The notes: generated by a model not told the origin, from the sequence alone. Counted from the first letter of the stretch, positions 42,228 through 53,527 are shown. The stretch: DNA of 64,000 bases from Paenalcaligenes faecalis (GCF_027557445.1 NZ_CP106841.1:544001-608000); one strand, 5' to 3'. Numbers and translations: made by a program.

Positions 42228-42273
42228 AAAACGAGAGTTTTCTACAAATAAAACGTGGGCTCTCGTTTTTTTA
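42228..42273 (+). terminator. Intrinsic terminator after secG
   Basis: ACGAGAG (42231-42237) pairs with CTCTCGT (42260-42266), with AAAAC-rich arms around a loop, followed by a T run. Confidence 0.75.
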
Positions 42274-42327
42274 TTCTCTTGTGATATAGTTTCAATCTTC
42301 GTTATCCAGTGCATTGCACCAGATAAT

Positions 42328-42412
42328 GCCGACGTGGTGGAATTGGTAGACACGCTATCTTGAGGGGGTAGTGGCGAAAGCTATGCGAGTTCGATTCTCG
42401 CCGTCGGCACCA
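42328..42412 (+). tRNA. leuU: tRNA-Leu(GAG)
   Basis: Acceptor stem GCCGACG/CGTCGGC, discriminator A and an encoded CCA. Anticodon stem CTATC/GGTAG with loop TTGAGGG, anticodon GAG. 85 nt. The symbol follows general usage. Confidence 0.95.
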
Positions 42413-42420
42413 GAATTCTA

Positions 42421-42446
42421 AAACCGAGCCTTGCTCGGTTTTTTTA
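42421..42446 (+). terminator. Terminator after tRNA-Leu(GAG)
   Basis: AACCGAGC/GCTCGGTT stem with a TT-containing loop, followed by seven T. Confidence 0.85.
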
Positions 42447-42582
42447 TACTTGATTATTTATCCCGTTGCGGGCTTAAATAGATTTAATACTTCAGCCGCT
42501 GTGGTCGAAGTGATGTTTGAAAAGACAAGTTCTGTTGATTGGTTTTAAACAGGGTTTGGGCTAGAGAACCAAAAAACACGAT

Positions 42583-42619
42583 GTGGCACTAAAACCACTA
42601 TTTGTTGCACTAAAGCAAC
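42583..42619. promoter_or_regulatory. Two tandem 16-bp palindromes upstream of the porin gene
   Basis: GTGGCACTAAAACCAC (42583-42598) and GTTGCACTAAAGCAAC (42604-42619) share the core GCACTAAA and are spaced exactly 21 bp start to start, two helical turns. They lie about 170-200 bp before the porin ATG, in an otherwise gene-free 372-bp gap (42413-42784). This looks like a double operator or a pair of small hairpins; the cognate regulator is unknown. Confidence 0.5.
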
Positions 42620-42784
42620 GGAAAATCGTGAAAATGTAGGTTTTTTACCGCAAACCATAGCCAGTCAGCCTGAATTTTGCTGCAATAGCATCAACTTCCC
42701 ATTGCGGAGTTAGAAAGAGCAGTAGCACACAATGATTGTTGGGCTGCTCTGATTTACTCAAAAAAATCCACGGAGATTTCACAA

Positions 42785-43978
42785 ATGAAAAAGACTCTGC
42801 TCGCTGCTGCTCTGATGGCCGGTTTTGCTGGCATCGCTCACGCAGATACATCTGTAACTTTGTACGGTATCATTGATGGTGGTGTAGGCTACAATCAACT
42901 AAAAGGTTCCGGTACAGCTGGTCTTAACAAAGACGGCGACGTAGTTATTGGTAATGTTTGGAGTAACACACGTCCAGATAGCTTCAAAAACAAACGTACT
43001 GGCTTAATCAGCGGTATTCAGTCTGGTAGCCGTTGGGGTCTAAAAGGTTCCGAAGATCTAGGTAATGGTCTACGTGCTGTTTTCGTTCTAGAAAGCGGTT
43101 TCGATATCGGTACTGGTAACTCAGGTCAAGGCAACCGTTTGTTCGGTCGTCAAGCTACTCTAGGTTTGGCTGGTGATAGCTGGGGTCAACTAGACTTTGG
43201 TCGTCAGACAAACATCGCTTCTAAATACTTGCCTGGTATCATGGATGCATTTGGTGCTGGCTTTGATCAAGCTAACGCTGGTGCTGCTCTAAGCGCGGCT
43301 AACACAGCGCGTTACGACAACATGATCATGTACCAAACACCTAACTTCTCTGGCTTCCAGCTAGGTGTTGGTTACTCTTTCAACGTAAACCAAAGTCAGA
43401 AAGGCGAGAAAACTATCGCTGGTGTTAAAACCAAAACTGACAAACACGCTCTAACAACTGGTTTACGTTATGTTAACGGCCCAATCGGTGCTGCTTTGAC
43501 TTACGACCAGTTCAAAGATCGTAATGGTGTGTTGGCTACTGGTTCTGGTGATGTTACAGCCAAATCATGGGCTGCAGCATTCAGTTACGACTTCGAAGTT
43601 GTTAAGCTACACTTAGGTGGTGGTCAGACTCGTGATGGTATGTTCGCAACTCAGTCTTACGCTGGTGATGCTTTCCTACCTAGCTTCACAGGTCTAAAAG
43701 GCTTGCGTGTTAACTCCTACGTTGCTGGTTTAACAGCTCCAGTAGGCGCTGGTAACATCATGGCTTCTTGGCACATGGCTGACCTAGACAAAGCTCCTGA
43801 GGCTTACCGTGGTCCTGGCTTTGAAAGCAAAAAACAGCAGACATACAGCTTGGGTTACACACACCCACTATCCAAACGTACAAACGTATACGCGATTGGT
43901 TCTTACGCCAAAAACGTACACTTTGCACCTGATGCCAAAGCAACATTGCTAGGCGTTGGTCTACGTCACCAGTTCTAA
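42785..43978 (+). CDS. Gram-negative porin (general outer-membrane porin)
   Basis: 397 residues. The signal peptide MKKTLLAAALMAGFAGIAHA is cleaved to a mature start DTSVTLYGIIDGGVGY, typical of betaproteobacterial trimeric porins of the OmpC/Bordetella-porin family. The sequence alternates polar and hydrophobic residues through about 16 strands and ends with the C-terminal Phe (LRHQF) that the BAM machinery recognises. Codon choice is extremely restricted (for example mostly CTA, GGT and GCT), pointing to very high expression. CGGAGA precedes the ATG. The gene separates tRNA-Leu from nuoA. Confidence 0.95.
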   Translation: MKKTLLAAALMAGFAGIAHADTSVTLYGIIDGGVGYNQLKGSGTAGLNKDGDVVIGNVWSNTRPDSFKNKRTGLISGIQSGSRWGLKGSEDLGNGLRAVFVLESGFDIGTGNSGQGNRLFGRQATLGLAGDSWGQLDFGRQTNIASKYLPGIMDAFGAGFDQANAGAALSAANTARYDNMIMYQTPNFSGFQLGVGYSFNVNQSQKGEKTIAGVKTKTDKHALTTGLRYVNGPIGAALTYDQFKDRNGVLATGSGDVTAKSWAAAFSYDFEVVKLHLGGGQTRDGMFATQSYAGDAFLPSFTGLKGLRVNSYVAGLTAPVGAGNIMASWHMADLDKAPEAYRGPGFESKKQQTYSLGYTHPLSKRTNVYAIGSYAKNVHFAPDAKATLLGVGLRHQF

Positions 43979-44035
43979 TAATCTGACGCAGATTACTGCG
44001 TTTGATTTAAGCTAGGTATCTGGCTTTTAGAACAG

Positions 44036-44064
44036 AAAAGCCACTCTACGGAGTGGCTTTTTTT
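44036..44064 (+). terminator. Intrinsic terminator after the porin gene
   Basis: AAAAGCCACTC pairs with GAGTGGCTTTT across a TACG loop, followed by T residues. Confidence 0.9.
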
Positions 44065-44116
44065 ATGCCTGATTGAAATGAATTTTTTGTGTTCATAGCA
44101 TGAATGTATGGGGTTT

Positions 44117-44132
44117 ACTCTTATATAAGAGT
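44117..44132. promoter_or_regulatory. Perfect 16-bp palindrome in the nuo upstream region
   Basis: ACTCTTATATAAGAGT is fully self-complementary and lies about 215 bp before nuoA, in the 370-bp gap after the porin gene. It is a candidate operator; nothing further identifies it. Confidence 0.4.
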
Positions 44133-44182
44133 GATAATTCTGCTAAACTATGGCAGTTGCAAAAGGGTTGCAATAAATCGTA

Positions 44183-44238
44183 CGCACCACGTACAGATAG
44201 GAAGGTTTCATACTGTAATCAAAGCTACAGTTGGTGCG
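44183..44238 (+). other. Candidate structured RNA segment upstream of nuoA
   Basis: CGCACCA (44183-44189) can pair with TGGTGCG (44232-44238), and directly inside it ACTGTA (44212-44217) with TACAGT (44226-44231), giving a two-part stem with a one-sided 22-nt bulge. It precedes a possible -10 (TACAAT, 44310-44315), so it may belong to a separate or upstream-initiated transcript. No gene is recognised in 44065-44348. Confidence 0.3.
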
Positions 44239-44348
44239 CATTCTAAAACTAAAGCGTCCATAAATCCTTGTTTCTTGGGCTTTTTACTTAAACTCTGAAT
44301 GTAAAATGCTACAATTCAAGAGTTAACTTACTGTGAGTGGGTGTTTGC

Positions 44349-44708
44349 ATGGATCTGCAAAATTATTTTCCCGTTTTACTCTTCATCATCGTGGCAACGC
44401 TTATCGGTTTGGCGTTGTTAGCTGCGGGCCGTATTCTTGGTCCTAATCGTCCTTACGATGAGAAACTCTCCCCCTACGAGTGTGGTTTTGAAGCTTTCGG
44501 CGACTCTCGCATGAAAATCGATATCCGCTACTACCTCATCGCTATTCTTTTCATTATGTTTGATCTGGAAATTGCCTTCCTGTTTCCATGGGCTATTGCT
44601 CAGGGTGCGGTCGGTATTGTGGGTTTCTGGACGGTAATGGTGTTCCTGCTGGTGTTGACTGTAGGCTTCATTTACGAATGGAAAAAAGGCGCTCTCGATT
44701 GGGAGTAA
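44349..44708 (+). CDS. nuoA: NADH-quinone oxidoreductase subunit A
   Basis: 119 residues, three membrane helices. Conserved loop [30 protein letters not shown]-like segment (here [10 protein letters not shown]) lies between helices 1 and 2; it contacts the quinone-binding cavity. First gene of the complete complex I operon nuoA-nuoN, all on one strand with spacers of 0-30 bp. ATG 44349 begins the standard N-terminus MDLQNYFPV. Confidence 0.96.
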   Translation: MDLQNYFPVLLFIIVATLIGLALLAAGRILGPNRPYDEKLSPYECGFEAFGDSRMKIDIRYYLIAILFIMFDLEIAFLFPWAIAQGAVGIVGFWTVMVFLLVLTVGFIYEWKKGALDWE

Positions 44709-44735
44709 TAGCGTAAACGCTTTAAAGGCAAAGAT

Positions 44736-45212
44736 ATGGCTATTGATGGCATTCTTAAAGAAGGTTTTATTACGACCAGTGCGGATAAGCTCCTCAACTG
44801 GGCGAAAACAGGCTCCATGTGGCCAATGACATTTGGTCTGGCCTGTTGTGCGGTAGAAATGATGCATGCGGGTGCAGCACGTTATGACTTAGACCAATTT
44901 GGAATTATTTTCCGTCCAAGTCCTCGTCAATCTGATTTGATGATTGTGGCAGGCACGCTTTGTAATAAAATGGCTCCAGCTCTACGCAAGGTGTATGACC
45001 AGATGGCGGAACCTCGTTGGGTGGTATCGATGGGTTCCTGTGCCAATGGTGGTGGCTACTACCATTATTCGTACTCAGTAGTACGTGGTTGTGACCGCAT
45101 TGTGCCCGTAGATATTTATGTGCCGGGTTGTCCTCCTACTGCAGAGGCGTTGGTATACGGTTTGCTACAAATGCAAAATAAAATCCGTTTAACTAATACC
45201 ATTGCACGCTAA
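44736..45212 (+). CDS. nuoB: NADH-quinone oxidoreductase subunit B
   Basis: 158 residues. It carries iron-sulfur cluster N2, the last electron carrier before ubiquinone. The ligands are in [13 protein letters not shown] (tandem Cys), GSCANGGG and [11 protein letters not shown]. It follows nuoA by 27 bp and forms the quinone site with NuoD. Confidence 0.97.
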   Translation: MAIDGILKEGFITTSADKLLNWAKTGSMWPMTFGLACCAVEMMHAGAARYDLDQFGIIFRPSPRQSDLMIVAGTLCNKMAPALRKVYDQMAEPRWVVSMGSCANGGGYYHYSYSVVRGCDRIVPVDIYVPGCPPTAEALVYGLLQMQNKIRLTNTIAR

Positions 45213-45222
45213 AGGTACAAAC

Positions 45223-45834
45223 ATGACACGGCTTGAAACCCTACAAAATAATTTGCATACGGTTTTTGGTGCAGATGCTAATGTGACTATCTCTTTAAAC
45301 GAGGTCACTCTAGAGATCCCCGCCGAAAAATGGGTTGATGCATGTACTACATTACGCGATCATGCTTCATTGCGTTTTGAAACCTGTATTGACTTATGTG
45401 GACTGGACTACTCAGCTTGGGGGGCCCCTACTTACACAGAGGCCTCCTCTAAATTCCCACACCGTTTTGCAGTAGTTATTCATTTGCTTTCTTTAACTCA
45501 TAATTGGCGTATGCGTGTTCGCGTTTTTCTGCCTAATGATGAGTTCCCCGTCATTCCCTCTTTGTTCTCCGTTTGGCCTACGGTAAATTGGTTCGAACGA
45601 GAAGCCTTTGATTTGTACGGAATCGTATTCGAGGGTCACCCAGACTTACGACGTATTTTGACTGATTACGGGTTTATTGGGCATCCTTTCCGTAAAGACT
45701 TCCCTATATCCGGTTACGTAGAAATGCGTTATGACCCAGAACAAAAGCGCGTGGTGTACCAACCAGTTACCATTGAGCCGCGAGAAATTATTCCACGCGT
45801 GGTACGTGAAGATGATTATGGAGTAGGGCGCTAA
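45223..45834 (+). CDS. nuoC: NADH-quinone oxidoreductase subunit C
   Basis: 203 residues. The 30-kDa subunit signature ERESFDLYGI-type reads [22 protein letters not shown] here, in the connecting arm of complex I. ATG 45223 gives the expected N-terminus; an in-frame TTG at 45202 would overlap nuoB and is rejected. nuoC and nuoD are separate genes, as usual outside enterobacteria. Confidence 0.96.
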   Translation: MTRLETLQNNLHTVFGADANVTISLNEVTLEIPAEKWVDACTTLRDHASLRFETCIDLCGLDYSAWGAPTYTEASSKFPHRFAVVIHLLSLTHNWRMRVRVFLPNDEFPVIPSLFSVWPTVNWFEREAFDLYGIVFEGHPDLRRILTDYGFIGHPFRKDFPISGYVEMRYDPEQKRVVYQPVTIEPREIIPRVVREDDYGVGR

Positions 45835-45835
45835 G

Positions 45836-47089
45836 ATGGCTGAAATTCAAAATTACTCTCTAAACTTTGGCCCGCAGCACCCAGCAGCTCACGGTGTATT
45901 GCGTTTGGTTTTAGAAATGGATGGCGAGGTGATTCAACGTGCTGATCCGCACATTGGGTTATTGCACCGAGCAACTGAAAAGTTAGCCGAGCACCGCACC
46001 TATTTACAAGCTTTACCTTACATGGATCGTTTAGATTACGTATCCATGATGTGTAATGAGCACGCTTATTGTTTAGCAGTAGAAAAACTGCTCGGGGTAG
46101 ATGTGCCCTTGCGTGCTCAATACATTCGGGTGATGTTTGATGAGATTACTCGACTCTCAAACCACCTCATGTCTGTAGGCTCACATGCTTTGGACGTAGG
46201 GGCAATGGCAGTGTTCTTGTACGCGTTCCGTGAACGAGAAGACTTAATGGATATGTACGAGGCCGTGTCAGGTGCTCGTTTACATGCGGCCTACTATCGC
46301 CCTGGTGGTGTGTACCGTGATTTGCCAGATACGATGGCTCTTTATCAGGGTAATAAATACCGTAGCGAAAAAGAGCTGCGCCTCATGAACGAGGCACGTT
46401 CTGGCTCATTGCTTGATTTTATTGATGACTTCGCTCAACGCTTTCCCGCCTGTATTGATGAATACGAAACGCTTCTAACTGATAATAGAATTTGGAAGCA
46501 GCGTTTGGTCGATGTGGGTATAGTGACCCCAGAGCGGGCAATGGCCTTAGGCTTTACGGGTCCAATGTTGCGTGGTTCGGGCGTAGAGTGGGATGTGCGT
46601 AAAAAACAACCCTACGAAGTCTATGACCGGATAGATTTTGATATCCCTGTAGGTACGAATGGCGATTGTTACGATCGTTATTTGGTGCGTGTTGCTGAGA
46701 TGCGTGAAAGTACACGCATCATTTCGCAGTGTGTCAGCTGGTTAAGAGAAAACGCAGGTCCTGTTATTACAGAGAACCATAAAGTTGCTCCGCCATCTCG
46801 TGAACAAATGAAAACAGGGATGGAAGACTTAATTCACCACTTCAAACTGTTCTCCGAAGGAATGCACGTTCCAGCAGGCGAGGCCTATGCTGGTATTGAG
46901 CACCCCAAAGGTGAGTTTGGTATTTATTTGGTGTCTGATGGGGGTAATAAACCATATCGTATGAAAATTCGTGCGCCAGGTTTCGTACACCTACAATCCT
47001 TAGATGAAATGTCCCGTGGCCATATGTTGGCTGATGCGGTGACAATTATCGGTACCCAAGACATTGTTTTTGGCGAGATTGACCGCTAA
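45836..47089 (+). CDS. nuoD: NADH-quinone oxidoreductase subunit D
   Basis: 417 residues, the 49-kDa subunit related to [NiFe]-hydrogenase large subunits. Motifs [31 protein letters not shown] and the C-terminal DIVFGEIDR are intact. It forms the ubiquinone-binding cavity with NuoB. The gene starts one base after the nuoC stop. Confidence 0.98.
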   Translation: MAEIQNYSLNFGPQHPAAHGVLRLVLEMDGEVIQRADPHIGLLHRATEKLAEHRTYLQALPYMDRLDYVSMMCNEHAYCLAVEKLLGVDVPLRAQYIRVMFDEITRLSNHLMSVGSHALDVGAMAVFLYAFREREDLMDMYEAVSGARLHAAYYRPGGVYRDLPDTMALYQGNKYRSEKELRLMNEARSGSLLDFIDDFAQRFPACIDEYETLLTDNRIWKQRLVDVGIVTPERAMALGFTGPMLRGSGVEWDVRKKQPYEVYDRIDFDIPVGTNGDCYDRYLVRVAEMRESTRIISQCVSWLRENAGPVITENHKVAPPSREQMKTGMEDLIHHFKLFSEGMHVPAGEAYAGIEHPKGEFGIYLVSDGGNKPYRMKIRAPGFVHLQSLDEMSRGHMLADAVTIIGTQDIVFGEIDR

Positions 47090-47118
47090 GGCGGCATTAA
47101 ACATAACGGAATCGAACT

Positions 47119-47610
47119 ATGCTGCTTTCCGAAAAAGCCTATCAACGAATTGACAGGGAACTGGCCAAATTCCCCCCCGAGCAAAAGCGCTCGGCCATTA
47201 TGGCGTCGCTGACCATTGCCCAAGAAGAAAAAGGGTGGTTGTCTACCGAAACGATTGAAGATGTTGCCAATTACCTCGGTTTACCACCTGTGATGATTCA
47301 AGAGGTAGCGACTTTCTATGATATGTATCACTTACAGCCTGTAGGTAAATACACCATTTCTGTTTGTACCAATTTGCCCTGTGCTTTGCGTGATGGGGTG
47401 AAATCGGGTCAATACTTAAAAGATAAATTAGGCATTGATTTTGGGCAAACCACAGCAGATGGTATGTTTACTATCGAAGAATGTGAGTGTTTGGGGTCAT
47501 GTGGTGATTCCCCTTTGATGTTGGTGAATAACCATCATATGTGTGTACGCATGGAGCCCGAGCGTATCGACGCGATGCTTGCAGCTCTTAAAGACGGAGA
47601 GTCGGCATGA
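47119..47610 (+). CDS. nuoE: NADH-quinone oxidoreductase subunit E
   Basis: 163 residues with a thioredoxin-like fold. It holds the binuclear cluster N1a through CTNLPC and CECLGSC. It belongs to the NADH-dehydrogenase module with NuoF and NuoG and overlaps nuoF by four bases (ATGA). Confidence 0.96.
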   Translation: MLLSEKAYQRIDRELAKFPPEQKRSAIMASLTIAQEEKGWLSTETIEDVANYLGLPPVMIQEVATFYDMYHLQPVGKYTISVCTNLPCALRDGVKSGQYLKDKLGIDFGQTTADGMFTIEECECLGSCGDSPLMLVNNHHMCVRMEPERIDAMLAALKDGESA

Positions 47611-48971
47611 ATCTAGACGTGCTAAAACGCTTATCCGAAGGTCTAGATCCTAATCCAGCTAACGATTTGTCTCGTAGCATGATTTTTCATGATCGTCACA
47701 TTAACCCTCAAATTTTGCAGGGCTTGGACGGAGCGAACTGGGACTTAGAAGGGTATGTAAAACGCGGGGGCTACGAGGCCTTACGTCGTATCCTAACCAC
47801 TGGACTAACACCCGAGGACGTAATTGCCGAGGTAAAAACCTCCGCCTTACGTGGTCGTGGTGGTGCAGGTTTCCCCAGTGGCTTGAAATGGAGTTTCATG
47901 CCTCGAAACTTGCCGGGTCAGAAATACTTAGTTTGTAATTCAGACGAAGGTGAGCCTGGGACATTTAAAGATCGCGATATTTTGCGTTTTAATCCTCATG
48001 CTGTTATCGAAGGGATGGCAATTGCTGCCTACGCAATGGGTATTAGTGTTGGTTATAACTATATCCATGGTGAGATTTTCGAGGTGTATCAGCGCTTTGA
48101 AGAGGCCTTAGAGCAAGCTCGTGCAGCAGGATATTTAGGCGATAATATTTTAGGTTCTGCCTTTAGCTTTCAGCTTCATGCCTTTCATGGTTATGGCGCT
48201 TACATTTGTGGCGAAGAAACCGCTTTACTCGAGTCACTCGAAGGCAAAAAAGGCCAACCACGCTTTAAACCTCCTTTTCCAGCTAGCTTTGGTTTATATG
48301 GCAAGCCGACCACAATTAATAACACAGAGACTTTTGCTGCTGTGCCTTGGATTCTGCGTCATAGTGGCAAAGAGTACTTGGATGTGGGTGTGCCTAATGC
48401 GGGTGGTACGAAAATTTTCTCAGTATCAGGTGATGTGGAGCTTCCCGGTAACTACGAGGTGCCAATGGGCACACCGTTCTCTAAGTTGTTAGAGTTGGCT
48501 GGTGGGGTTCGTGGTGGACGTAAGCTCAAAGCTGTTATTCCTGGGGGCTCCAGTGCGCCCGTTGTTCCAGCCGATATTATGATGCAGACAAACATGGATT
48601 ATGACTCCATCTCTAAAGCTGGCTCTATGCTCGGCTCAGGTGCGGTTATTGTCTTGGACGAGACGCGTTGTATGGTGAAATCCTTATTACGTCTTTCGTA
48701 CTTTTACTACCACGAAAGTTGTGGTCAATGTACCCCATGTCGCGAGGGTACGGGTTGGTTATGGCGTATGGTTCATCGCATCGAAAATGGTCAAGGTCGT
48801 ATCGAAGACCTAGACATGCTTGATGAGATCGCAGGCAATATCATGGGGCGCACGATTTGCGCACTGGGTGATGCCGCTGCTTTACCCGTACGCAGTTTTG
48901 TTAAGCACTTCCGCGACGAGTTCGCACACCACATCGAGCATAAAAGCTGCGTGGTGCCCCAATATTTGTAG
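47607..48971 (+). CDS. nuoF: NADH-quinone oxidoreductase subunit F
   Basis: 454 residues. It carries FMN and the NADH site ([13 protein letters not shown], then [14 protein letters not shown]), and cluster N3 bound by [12 protein letters not shown] and a later Cys in [12 protein letters not shown] is oxidised here. It overlaps the nuoE stop, giving coupled translation. Confidence 0.98.
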   Translation: MNLDVLKRLSEGLDPNPANDLSRSMIFHDRHINPQILQGLDGANWDLEGYVKRGGYEALRRILTTGLTPEDVIAEVKTSALRGRGGAGFPSGLKWSFMPRNLPGQKYLVCNSDEGEPGTFKDRDILRFNPHAVIEGMAIAAYAMGISVGYNYIHGEIFEVYQRFEEALEQARAAGYLGDNILGSAFSFQLHAFHGYGAYICGEETALLESLEGKKGQPRFKPPFPASFGLYGKPTTINNTETFAAVPWILRHSGKEYLDVGVPNAGGTKIFSVSGDVELPGNYEVPMGTPFSKLLELAGGVRGGRKLKAVIPGGSSAPVVPADIMMQTNMDYDSISKAGSMLGSGAVIVLDETRCMVKSLLRLSYFYYHESCGQCTPCREGTGWLWRMVHRIENGQGRIEDLDMLDEIAGNIMGRTICALGDAAALPVRSFVKHFRDEFAHHIEHKSCVVPQYL

Positions 48972-48986
48972 GCTCAGGACAAACTA

Positions 48987-51314
48987 ATGGTAGAACTCAC
49001 CATCGACGGCATCAAACTCGAAGCCCCTGAGGGCAGCATGGTTATCCAAGCTGCCCACGAAGCTGGGGTCTATGTGCCGCACTTCTGTTATCACAAAAAA
49101 CTTAGCATTGCTGCTAACTGCCGCATGTGCTTGGTTGACGTAGAAAAAGCCCCTAAACCATTACCCGCCTGCGCTACGCCGGTGACCAATGGCATGGTGG
49201 TACACACACGCTCCGAAAAAGCCATCTCAGCTCAAAAAGATGTGATGGAGTTTTTGCTCATTAACCACCCGCTAGATTGCCCTGTGTGTGATCAAGGTGG
49301 TGAATGTCAATTACAAGATTTGGCAGTAGGTTACGGTGGATCGACCTCTCGTTACGAGGAAGAAAAACGCGTTGTTGCTGCTAAATCTATGGGGCCACTG
49401 ATCTCTACAGAGGCCATGCAGCGTTGTATTCACTGTACGCGATGTGTACGTACTGGCGAAGAAATCGCTGGTATCCAAGAAGTAGGTATGTTGGGGCGTG
49501 GTGAACACGCTGAAATTACTACTTTTGTTGGGCGTGCAGTTGAATCTGAACTTTCTGGAAACATGATTGACGTGTGTCCAGTGGGCGCTTTGCTATCCAA
49601 ACCCTTCCACTTTCAGGCTCGTTCTTGGGAGTTAGGCCGTCGCCGCACGGTTAGCCCCCATGATAGCGTTGGTGCCAATATTGTGGCCCATACGAAAATG
49701 GATAAAGTATTGCGCGTTGTTCCTTTTGAGAATGACGAAGTTAACGAGTGTTGGATCAGTGACCGAGATCGTTTTGCTTATGCGGGTTTATATCAGGACC
49801 GCCTAGAGCACCCCATGATCCGTGAAAATGACGGAACGTGGCGCGAGGCGTCTTGGAATGCGGCACTACAAATGATTGTGCATGGTGTAAAAGCCATCCA
49901 AGAGAAATTTGGTAATGATCAAATCGGCTCTATTGGTAGCGCTCAGTCTACAACTGAGGAATTAGCGTTACTCGCTCGCTTAACTCGTGCCTTAGGTTCC
50001 GAGAACGTAGACTTCCGTTTACGCCAGACAGATGCGCGTTTTGATTCCGCCCTAGAAGGCACCCCTTGGTTAGGTATGCCTTTAGCTGAATTAAATCAAT
50101 TAGACCGAGTCGTCGTGATTGGTTCATTCTTGCGTAAAGATCATCCATTGATGGCGCAACGTCTACGCCAGGCCGTAAAACAAGGTACTCAGGTTTCATT
50201 TATTGATTCTGCTGCAGACGATCCTTTGTTTACGCATGTGGCGGGTCGTTTGACAGTAGCCCCAAGTCAATTAGCAAATGCGATTGCTGAAGTCTCCGTT
50301 GCTGCTGCATTAGCTAAAAATCAAACGCCTATTTCTGAGTTTGAGTCTGTTCAACCCTCAGACGCGGCGAAGACCTTGGCGGATAGTCTTGCCTCAGGCG
50401 AGCGCGTTGCTGTGTTTCTTGGCAATATGGCTGTCTCTTCTGATCAAGCCAGTGTCATTATGGCAAACGCCTCTGTCTTAGCTAAAACCCTAGGAGCTAC
50501 TTTAGGCTTCTTAACAGCAGGTGGTAATACTGTAGGTGGATACTTAGCAGGAGCAACACCGGTTAATGGTGGTTTAACTGCTGAGCAAATGCTGGCGCAG
50601 TCCTTACGTGCTTACTTTGTACTTAATACTGAACCAGGTTTAGATAGCGATTTAGGTGCTAGAGCCGTTGAAACCTTAAAGGGCTCAACCTTGGCAGTCG
50701 CAATGACTCCCTACAAGTCTGCTGCCCAAGACTGGGCTGATGTGATGTTGCCTATTGCTCCTTTTACAGAGACTTCTGGGACTTTTGTCAATGCAGAAGG
50801 GCGAGCACAAAGCTTCAAAGGGGTTGCGGCTCCTGTGGCTGATACTCGACCCGCTTGGAAGGTTTTACGAGTACTGGGCAATTTGTTCGAATTGGACGGC
50901 TTTGACGAGGAAACCTCTGAGTCTGTGCGTGATACGGTCATTAGTTCGGGCGTAGTGAATCGCTTATCCAATGAAATCAAAGCAACTCCCGCTTTAGTAG
51001 CTAAGGTAGATGGTATCGAGCGCATAGCAGACGTACCTATTTATCGTACGGATGCAATGGTTCGTCGCTCAGAGCCCTTACAGCAAACTCCTGCTAGCGC
51101 GTTGCCTACCGCTAGAATGAATGCAGATACCTTTGCACAGTTGCAATTGGTGGATGGCGATCAGGTTCGTGTGAAATCCGCTCAAGGCGAAATTAGCTTG
51201 ACCGCACAGGTGGATAACACGATTGCTGCAAACAGCGTACGTATTGCTGCTGCTTTTGCTGAGACCGCTGCATTAGGCAGTGCCTTTGGTCAATTGACAG
51301 TGGAGCGCGTGTAA
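48987..51314 (+). CDS. nuoG: NADH-quinone oxidoreductase subunit G
   Basis: 775 residues. The N-terminal [2Fe-2S] ferredoxin domain ([15 protein letters not shown] and CATPV), the His-Cys3 cluster motif ([17 protein letters not shown]) and the two-cluster segment ([15 protein letters not shown]) are followed by a molybdopterin-oxidoreductase-like body. It conducts electrons from NuoF to NuoI. Its stop overlaps nuoH by one base. Confidence 0.97.
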   Translation: MVELTIDGIKLEAPEGSMVIQAAHEAGVYVPHFCYHKKLSIAANCRMCLVDVEKAPKPLPACATPVTNGMVVHTRSEKAISAQKDVMEFLLINHPLDCPVCDQGGECQLQDLAVGYGGSTSRYEEEKRVVAAKSMGPLISTEAMQRCIHCTRCVRTGEEIAGIQEVGMLGRGEHAEITTFVGRAVESELSGNMIDVCPVGALLSKPFHFQARSWELGRRRTVSPHDSVGANIVAHTKMDKVLRVVPFENDEVNECWISDRDRFAYAGLYQDRLEHPMIRENDGTWREASWNAALQMIVHGVKAIQEKFGNDQIGSIGSAQSTTEELALLARLTRALGSENVDFRLRQTDARFDSALEGTPWLGMPLAELNQLDRVVVIGSFLRKDHPLMAQRLRQAVKQGTQVSFIDSAADDPLFTHVAGRLTVAPSQLANAIAEVSVAAALAKNQTPISEFESVQPSDAAKTLADSLASGERVAVFLGNMAVSSDQASVIMANASVLAKTLGATLGFLTAGGNTVGGYLAGATPVNGGLTAEQMLAQSLRAYFVLNTEPGLDSDLGARAVETLKGSTLAVAMTPYKSAAQDWADVMLPIAPFTETSGTFVNAEGRAQSFKGVAAPVADTRPAWKVLRVLGNLFELDGFDEETSESVRDTVISSGVVNRLSNEIKATPALVAKVDGIERIADVPIYRTDAMVRRSEPLQQTPASALPTARMNADTFAQLQLVDGDQVRVKSAQGEISLTAQVDNTIAANSVRIAAAFAETAALGSAFGQLTVERV

Positions 51315-52387
51315 TGGAGTTTCTGTCTACTATTCAAAACTTTGGTTCCGACTTGATCGGGCCAACGGCATGGTATGTGGTATGGACGTTAATTAAAATC
51401 GTCTGTATTGCATTGCCTATCATTATTTGTGTTGCCTACTTGACGTACTGGGAACGCAAAATGATTGGTTTTATGCACGTACGCCGTGGTCCAACTCGCG
51501 TGGGCTACAGAGGACTATTGCAGCCTTTTGCTGACGTTTTTAAACTCCTAACCAAAGAGGTGATCATCCCTGCTAAGGCAAACCGAGTGCTATTTATTTT
51601 AGCTCCGGTTGTGACGCTGATGCCTGCATTAGCTGCATGGGCGGTGATTCCATTTGGGCCAGAGATGGTTTTGGCTGATGTCAACGCTGGTTTGCTGTAT
51701 ATCTTAGCTATTACCTCTTTAGGGGTATATGGTGTGGTGGTAGCGGGTTGGTCATCCAACTCTAAATATGCCTTATTAGGTGGTTTGCGTGCTGCCGCTC
51801 AGGTGCTTTCCTACGAACTAGCCATTGGCTTTGTGTTGGTAACGGTATTGTTGGTTTCAGGCACATTAAACCTAAGTGGTATTGTACTGAGCCAAGATGC
51901 AGGTATGTTTGCAGATAAAGGGTTGAACTTTTTATCTTGGAACTGGTTGCCTTTATTACCTCTATTTGTGATTTACGTCATTTCAGCTGTAGCTGAGACG
52001 AACCGTCACCCTTTTGATGTGGTCGAAGGCGAATCTGAGATCGTAGCGGGTCCCATGGTGGAATACTCCGGAATGGGATTTGCTCTGTTCTTCTTAGGTG
52101 AATACGCCAACATGATTTTGTTGTCAGCAATGGCATCTATCATGTTCCTAGGTGGCTGGTTACCTCCTGTGGATTACGCACCATTTACTTGGGTTCCTGG
52201 TTGGTTGTGGTTGGGCTTGAAAACCTTTGTTGTGGTTTCTATGTTCATTTGGTTCCGTGCCACATTCCCACGTTACCGCTATGACCAAATTATGCGTTTA
52301 GGTTGGAAAGTATTCATCCCATTGACTGGTATTTGGCTAGTCATCGTGGCGATTTGGATGCAAACGCCTTGGAATATTTGGAACTAA
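51314..52387 (+). CDS. nuoH: NADH-quinone oxidoreductase subunit H
   Basis: 357 residues, about eight to nine membrane helices. It links the quinone cavity to the proton path. Conserved stretches are [21 protein letters not shown]-like N-terminal segment, [19 protein letters not shown], and [17 protein letters not shown]. Overlaps nuoG by one base. Confidence 0.97.
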   Translation: MEFLSTIQNFGSDLIGPTAWYVVWTLIKIVCIALPIIICVAYLTYWERKMIGFMHVRRGPTRVGYRGLLQPFADVFKLLTKEVIIPAKANRVLFILAPVVTLMPALAAWAVIPFGPEMVLADVNAGLLYILAITSLGVYGVVVAGWSSNSKYALLGGLRAAAQVLSYELAIGFVLVTVLLVSGTLNLSGIVLSQDAGMFADKGLNFLSWNWLPLLPLFVIYVISAVAETNRHPFDVVEGESEIVAGPMVEYSGMGFALFFLGEYANMILLSAMASIMFLGGWLPPVDYAPFTWVPGWLWLGLKTFVVVSMFIWFRATFPRYRYDQIMRLGWKVFIPLTGIWLVIVAIWMQTPWNIWN

Positions 52388-52403
52388 GGCACAGGGGCAA
52401 ATT

Positions 52404-52892
52404 ATGGAAGCAATCAAAGATTTTTTTGGCAGCTTAATGCTGACGGAAATGCTAAAAGGGATGCGCCTCACTGGCAAATACTTTTTCCGTCGCAAGGTGA
52501 CGCTGCATTACCCGTACGAAAAAACACCTACCTCTCCACGTTTTCGTGGCTTACATGCTCTACGCCGTTATCCAAATGGCGAAGAGCGCTGTATTGCATG
52601 TAAATTATGTGAGGCGGTCTGTCCAGCAATGGCTATTTCAATTGAGTCGCATGAGCGTGATGACGGTACCCGTCGTACTACACGTTATGACATCGATTTA
52701 GCTAAATGTATTTTCTGTGGATTCTGCGAGGAAAGCTGTCCTGTAGACTCTATTGTGGAAACACATATTCACGAATACCACGGTGAAAAGCGCGGCGACT
52801 TGTACTACACCAAAGAAATGTTATTGGCTGTAGGCGATCGTTATGAATCTGAAATTGCCGAGCGTCGCGCTGCCGATGCTCCGTATCGCTAA
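52404..52892 (+). CDS. nuoI: NADH-quinone oxidoreductase subunit I
   Basis: 162 residues. It carries two [4Fe-4S] clusters (N6a, N6b) through [12 protein letters not shown] and [12 protein letters not shown]. It passes electrons to NuoB at the arm base. It lies 16 bp after nuoH. Confidence 0.98.
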   Translation: MEAIKDFFGSLMLTEMLKGMRLTGKYFFRRKVTLHYPYEKTPTSPRFRGLHALRRYPNGEERCIACKLCEAVCPAMAISIESHERDDGTRRTTRYDIDLAKCIFCGFCEESCPVDSIVETHIHEYHGEKRGDLYYTKEMLLAVGDRYESEIAERRAADAPYR

Positions 52893-52909
52893 GGCAAAGG
52901 GCAGGTCAC

Positions 52910-53527
52910 ATGTTTACTACGATACTGTTTTATGTTTTAGCTCTGGTTCTGGTTATTTCCGCTTTTCGCGTAGTAACCGCTGCTAGTCCCGTTGCTGCGG
53001 CATTGCATCTGATCTTGGCGTTTTTTACCGCCGCTATGATTTGGATGACAATGGGTGCAGAGTTCTTATCTTTATTATTGGTGGTTGTGTATGTGGGCGC
53101 GGTGATGGTGATGTTTTTATTCGTCATCATGCTGCTTGATATGCGTATGCCATCGTTGCGTAGCGGCTTAAAAGCCTACTTGCCATTAGGGCTCACCGTT
53201 GGTGGTGTGATGGTCTTAGAGATGGCGTTTGTCTTAACTCGCGTCTGGTTAGATGCGGGGCCAATCGAACAAATGCCAGCAGACTATAACAATGCCTTAG
53301 CTATTGGTACTGCTATGTATACCGATTACATTCTTGCCGTTCAGGTAGGGGGTGTGGTGTTACTGGTTGGTATGGTGTCAGCAATTGCCTTAACTTTACG
53401 CAAACGCAGCGATGTAAAACGCACTGTTTCGTCTGATCAGGTACGAGTTAAGTCTTCGGATCGCTTACGAATTGTCAAAATGAAAGCCACTACAGATACC
53501 GCGGTTGAAGCAGGAGACAAACAATGA
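52910..53527 (+). CDS. nuoJ: NADH-quinone oxidoreductase subunit J
   Basis: 205 residues, five membrane helices, with the conserved helix-3 segment [23 protein letters not shown]. Part of the proton path next to NuoH. The C-terminal tail (about 45 residues) is charged and variable. The stop overlaps the nuoK start region. Confidence 0.96.
   Translation: MFTTILFYVLALVLVISAFRVVTAASPVAAALHLILAFFTAAMIWMTMGAEFLSLLLVVVYVGAVMVMFLFVIMLLDMRMPSLRSGLKAYLPLGLTVGGVMVLEMAFVLTRVWLDAGPIEQMPADYNNALAIGTAMYTDYILAVQVGGVVLLVGMVSAIALTLRKRSDVKRTVSSDQVRVKSSDRLRIVKMKATTDTAVEAGDKQ

Noticed and set aside
42583-42612. TGGCAC followed by TTGC upstream of the porin, considered as a sigma-54 promoter
   Set aside because: The spacing between the two elements is far longer than the required five bases or so.
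44104-44298. 64-codon frame upstream of nuoA
   Set aside because: No ribosome site or family resemblance, and it spans the palindromic and structured segments.
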